From: REBR01 sp033721915
GTDB lineage: Bacteria > Pseudomonadota > Gammaproteobacteria > Pseudomonadales > Oleiphilaceae
Length of the DNA stretch: 5,946 bases
Assembly: GCA_033721915.1 (NCBI GenBank)
Contig: JAWWAC010000098.1
Location: forward strand, 1-5,946
Direction: 5' to 3'
The notes under the pieces were generated by a model that saw nothing but the letters and a program-made list of their open reading frames with translations, had not been told where the DNA came from and did not search any database. A program made the translations under genes and the position numbers. This document shows, one piece after another, positions 4,898 to 5,946 of this stretch (the stretch's first letter is position 1; the number at the start of each line of letters is the position of its first letter).

Positions 4898-5826
4898 AAT
4901 GCCTCTCTGTAGTGACTGTGTCCGGCCTGTTGCTCCTGCAGCCATTCCAGCAGGGTCAGGGCGGTTTTCCCATCCGGGGGCTGACAGGCCGGGGGGAGCG
5001 GGCCCTGTGAGTTGGCGGAGTGGCGCAGCAGGGTGCGACGGCTCTGTGCGCCCAGCAGTCCGGAGAATTCCCGGGCCGGGTCATCGTTACCGTTGGAGAT
5101 CACCAGTGACGGGGTACTGACCCGCCGCAACTGACCGTATACCGGGTGGCTGTCACCACGGCGGGCCCGGCGGTGCAGCGTGAAGAGTGTCCTCAGCAGT
5201 GCTGCGGGCTCCTCTTCCGGGCCCCAGGTGCCGGACACGCTGTGGCGCCGGGACAGGCGCCAGCGTGTACGCCGCGAGAGCTGCTTCTGCAGCCAGTGGC
5301 GGCGTGGCTCTCCGGGCTCGATAAACACCGCCCCACGGACCCGGGCCGCCTCGCCGGGGGCACTGACCAGCATCTGCGCCAGGCTCAGTGCCGACAGCCC
5401 CTGGCCCAGCCAGAACGCCTCACCGGATTGCTCCGCCACAAAGGCCAGCACCGCCGGCCAATCCTGTTGCACATAGTCGGACACCTGGTTGGAACGCCAG
5501 TGGGTGTTGCGGGGGGAGCGTCCATGGCCGCGCATTTCCGGCATCCACACATCGTATCCGGCACGGGCCAGTTGCCGTGCCAGACCCTGTGAGTCACTGC
5601 CAAGCCACTGGTGGCGGTTGTGGAACTCGCTGTGCAGCAGCACCACGGGCACCCGTGGCCCCTGACGGCCGACATCCCAGGCGGGGTCGGTCAGACGGCT
5701 GACGGCGACCCGCACACTGGGGTCCTGACTGACTCCGGGGTTGAGCAGATAGGCGTCGTCGTGGAGGTGATCCAGCACCTCTGCCGCCACCAGGCTGACC
5801 GGAAATAACGCGCTGCTGCTTCGCAT
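4894..5826 (-). CDS. Alpha/beta-hydrolase-fold protein lacking the usual nucleophile serine
   Basis: The 310-residue protein has the alpha/beta-hydrolase plan: VPVVLLHSEFHNRHQW (59-74) at the oxyanion strand, GYDVWMPEMRGHGRSPR (90-106), a nucleophile-elbow region FWLGQGLSALSLAQML (138-153), and SLVISNGNDDPA (240-251) with the likely acid Asp248 or Asp249. The elbow reads G-Q-G-L-S, not G-x-S-x-G, so Gly143 sits where the catalytic Ser is expected. The C-terminal His loop is also unclear: H269 in RHSANSQGPLPP is the only candidate before GPL. It may be an inactive relative or use other residues. The position after ppsA and before rraA matches, from memory, the P. aeruginosa esterase/lipase-like gene PA1771 between ppsA and rraA. 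The ATG at 5826 has AAGG about 7 bases upstream. No promoter is evident in the 75-base gap after ppsA, so read-through from ppsA is plausible. Its stop overlaps the SDR start. Confidence 0.82.
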   Translation of the reverse strand: MRSSSALFPVSLVAAEVLDHLHDDAYLLNPGVSQDPSVRVAVSRLTDPAWDVGRQGPRVPVVLLHSEFHNRHQWLGSDSQGLARQLARAGYDVWMPEMRGHGRSPRNTHWRSNQVSDYVQQDWPAVLAFVAEQSGEAFWLGQGLSALSLAQMLVSAPGEAARVRGAVFIEPGEPRRHWLQKQLSRRTRWRLSRRHSVSGTWGPEEEPAALLRTLFTLHRRARRGDSHPVYGQLRRVSTPSLVISNGNDDPAREFSGLLGAQSRRTLLRHSANSQGPLPPACQPPDGKTALTLLEWLQEQQAGHSHYREAL

Positions 5827-5868
5827 GGCTCTACCTTGACCTTGTTCCCCGGGCGCGATTGTCTGCGA

Positions 5869-5887
5869 GGCCGGCGTCCCGCCAGCC
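5869..5887. other. Hairpin in the ppsA-hydrolase intergenic gap
   Basis: Read on the minus strand, GGCTGGCG and CGCCGGCC pair as an 8-bp stem (one wobble) around the loop GGA. It lies 14 bases after the ppsA stop and 42 bases before the hydrolase start. No T-run follows on the minus strand, so it is not a clear intrinsic terminator; a transcript-stability or processing hairpin between operon genes is as likely. Confidence 0.45.
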
Positions 5888-5901
5888 CCTTCCAGAAAGC
5901 C

Positions 5902-5946
5902 TTACTGGCCGTGCTCTTCCGCCAGGAAGAACCAGGTGTCCAGCAC
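5902..5946 (-). CDS. ppsA: C-terminal end of phosphoenolpyruvate synthase (gene continues beyond window)
   Basis: Fourteen codons and a TAA stop are visible on the minus strand at the right edge, reading VLDTWFFLAEEHGQ. This matches the very end of PEP synthase, where the conserved 'SLNPD' is followed by a sequence like T(V)(L/V)xTWxxLAE; E. coli ends in a similar TWLSLAE form. PpsA makes phosphoenolpyruvate from pyruvate and ATP for gluconeogenesis in the cytoplasm. The call rests on this short match plus the neighbourhood: a hydrolase and rraA directly downstream, as in Pseudomonas. The rest of the gene lies outside the window, so nothing can be said about its start or regulation. Confidence 0.72.
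   Translation of the reverse strand: MLDTWFFLAEEHGQ

Overview
This looks like ordinary chromosome of a GC-rich gammaproteobacterium. The gene set (rnm/trpH, yciI, a YgiM-like SH3 membrane protein, a PilZ protein, rraA, the end of ppsA) and the order ppsA - hydrolase - (SDR) - rraA recall pseudomonads and marine relatives such as Alcanivorax or Marinobacter. The genus cannot be fixed from this window. Genes are tightly packed and I see no tRNA, rRNA, CRISPR array, insertion sequence, phage gene or integration scar. I found no convincing new defence or mobile system. The interest lies in details of otherwise conserved genes.

Layout. Positions 1-594 (+) are the 3' part of a gene encoding a disordered, highly charged tail: fifteen PKQEA-type pentapeptides, then a basic segment with an NDPRE-IRRR motif. 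Its stop codon overlaps the start of a UPF0149 (YecA/YgfB-like) gene (594-1154, +). That gene converges, with a 4-bp gap, on a PHP-domain gene of the Rnm/TrpH type (1159-2037, -). Divergent from it are yciI (2126-2425, +), with a terminator-like hairpin over its stop codon, and a GTG-started gene for an exported SH3 / coiled-coil / membrane-anchor protein (2515-3189, +). The rest is on the minus strand. Read in the direction of transcription it is: the last 14 codons of ppsA (5946-5902), an alpha/beta-hydrolase-fold protein (5826-4894), an atypical SDR/TIP30-like protein (4897-4202, ATGA overlap), rraA (4176-3685), and a small PilZ protein (3549-3250) with its own strong sigma70-type promoter.

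How the genes relate. Several products touch RNA metabolism: Rnm matures rRNA 5' ends, RraA modulates RNase E, and the 5' partial gene has a tail of the kind found in RNA-binding or RNA-degradation proteins. The hydrolase, SDR and RraA genes form a likely operon downstream of ppsA. The PilZ gene follows rraA but can be expressed separately. The points most worth checking are the hydrolase, which lacks the usual nucleophile serine, the RraA homologue, which keeps a D-X20-R-D metal-site motif, and the pentapeptide-repeat tail.
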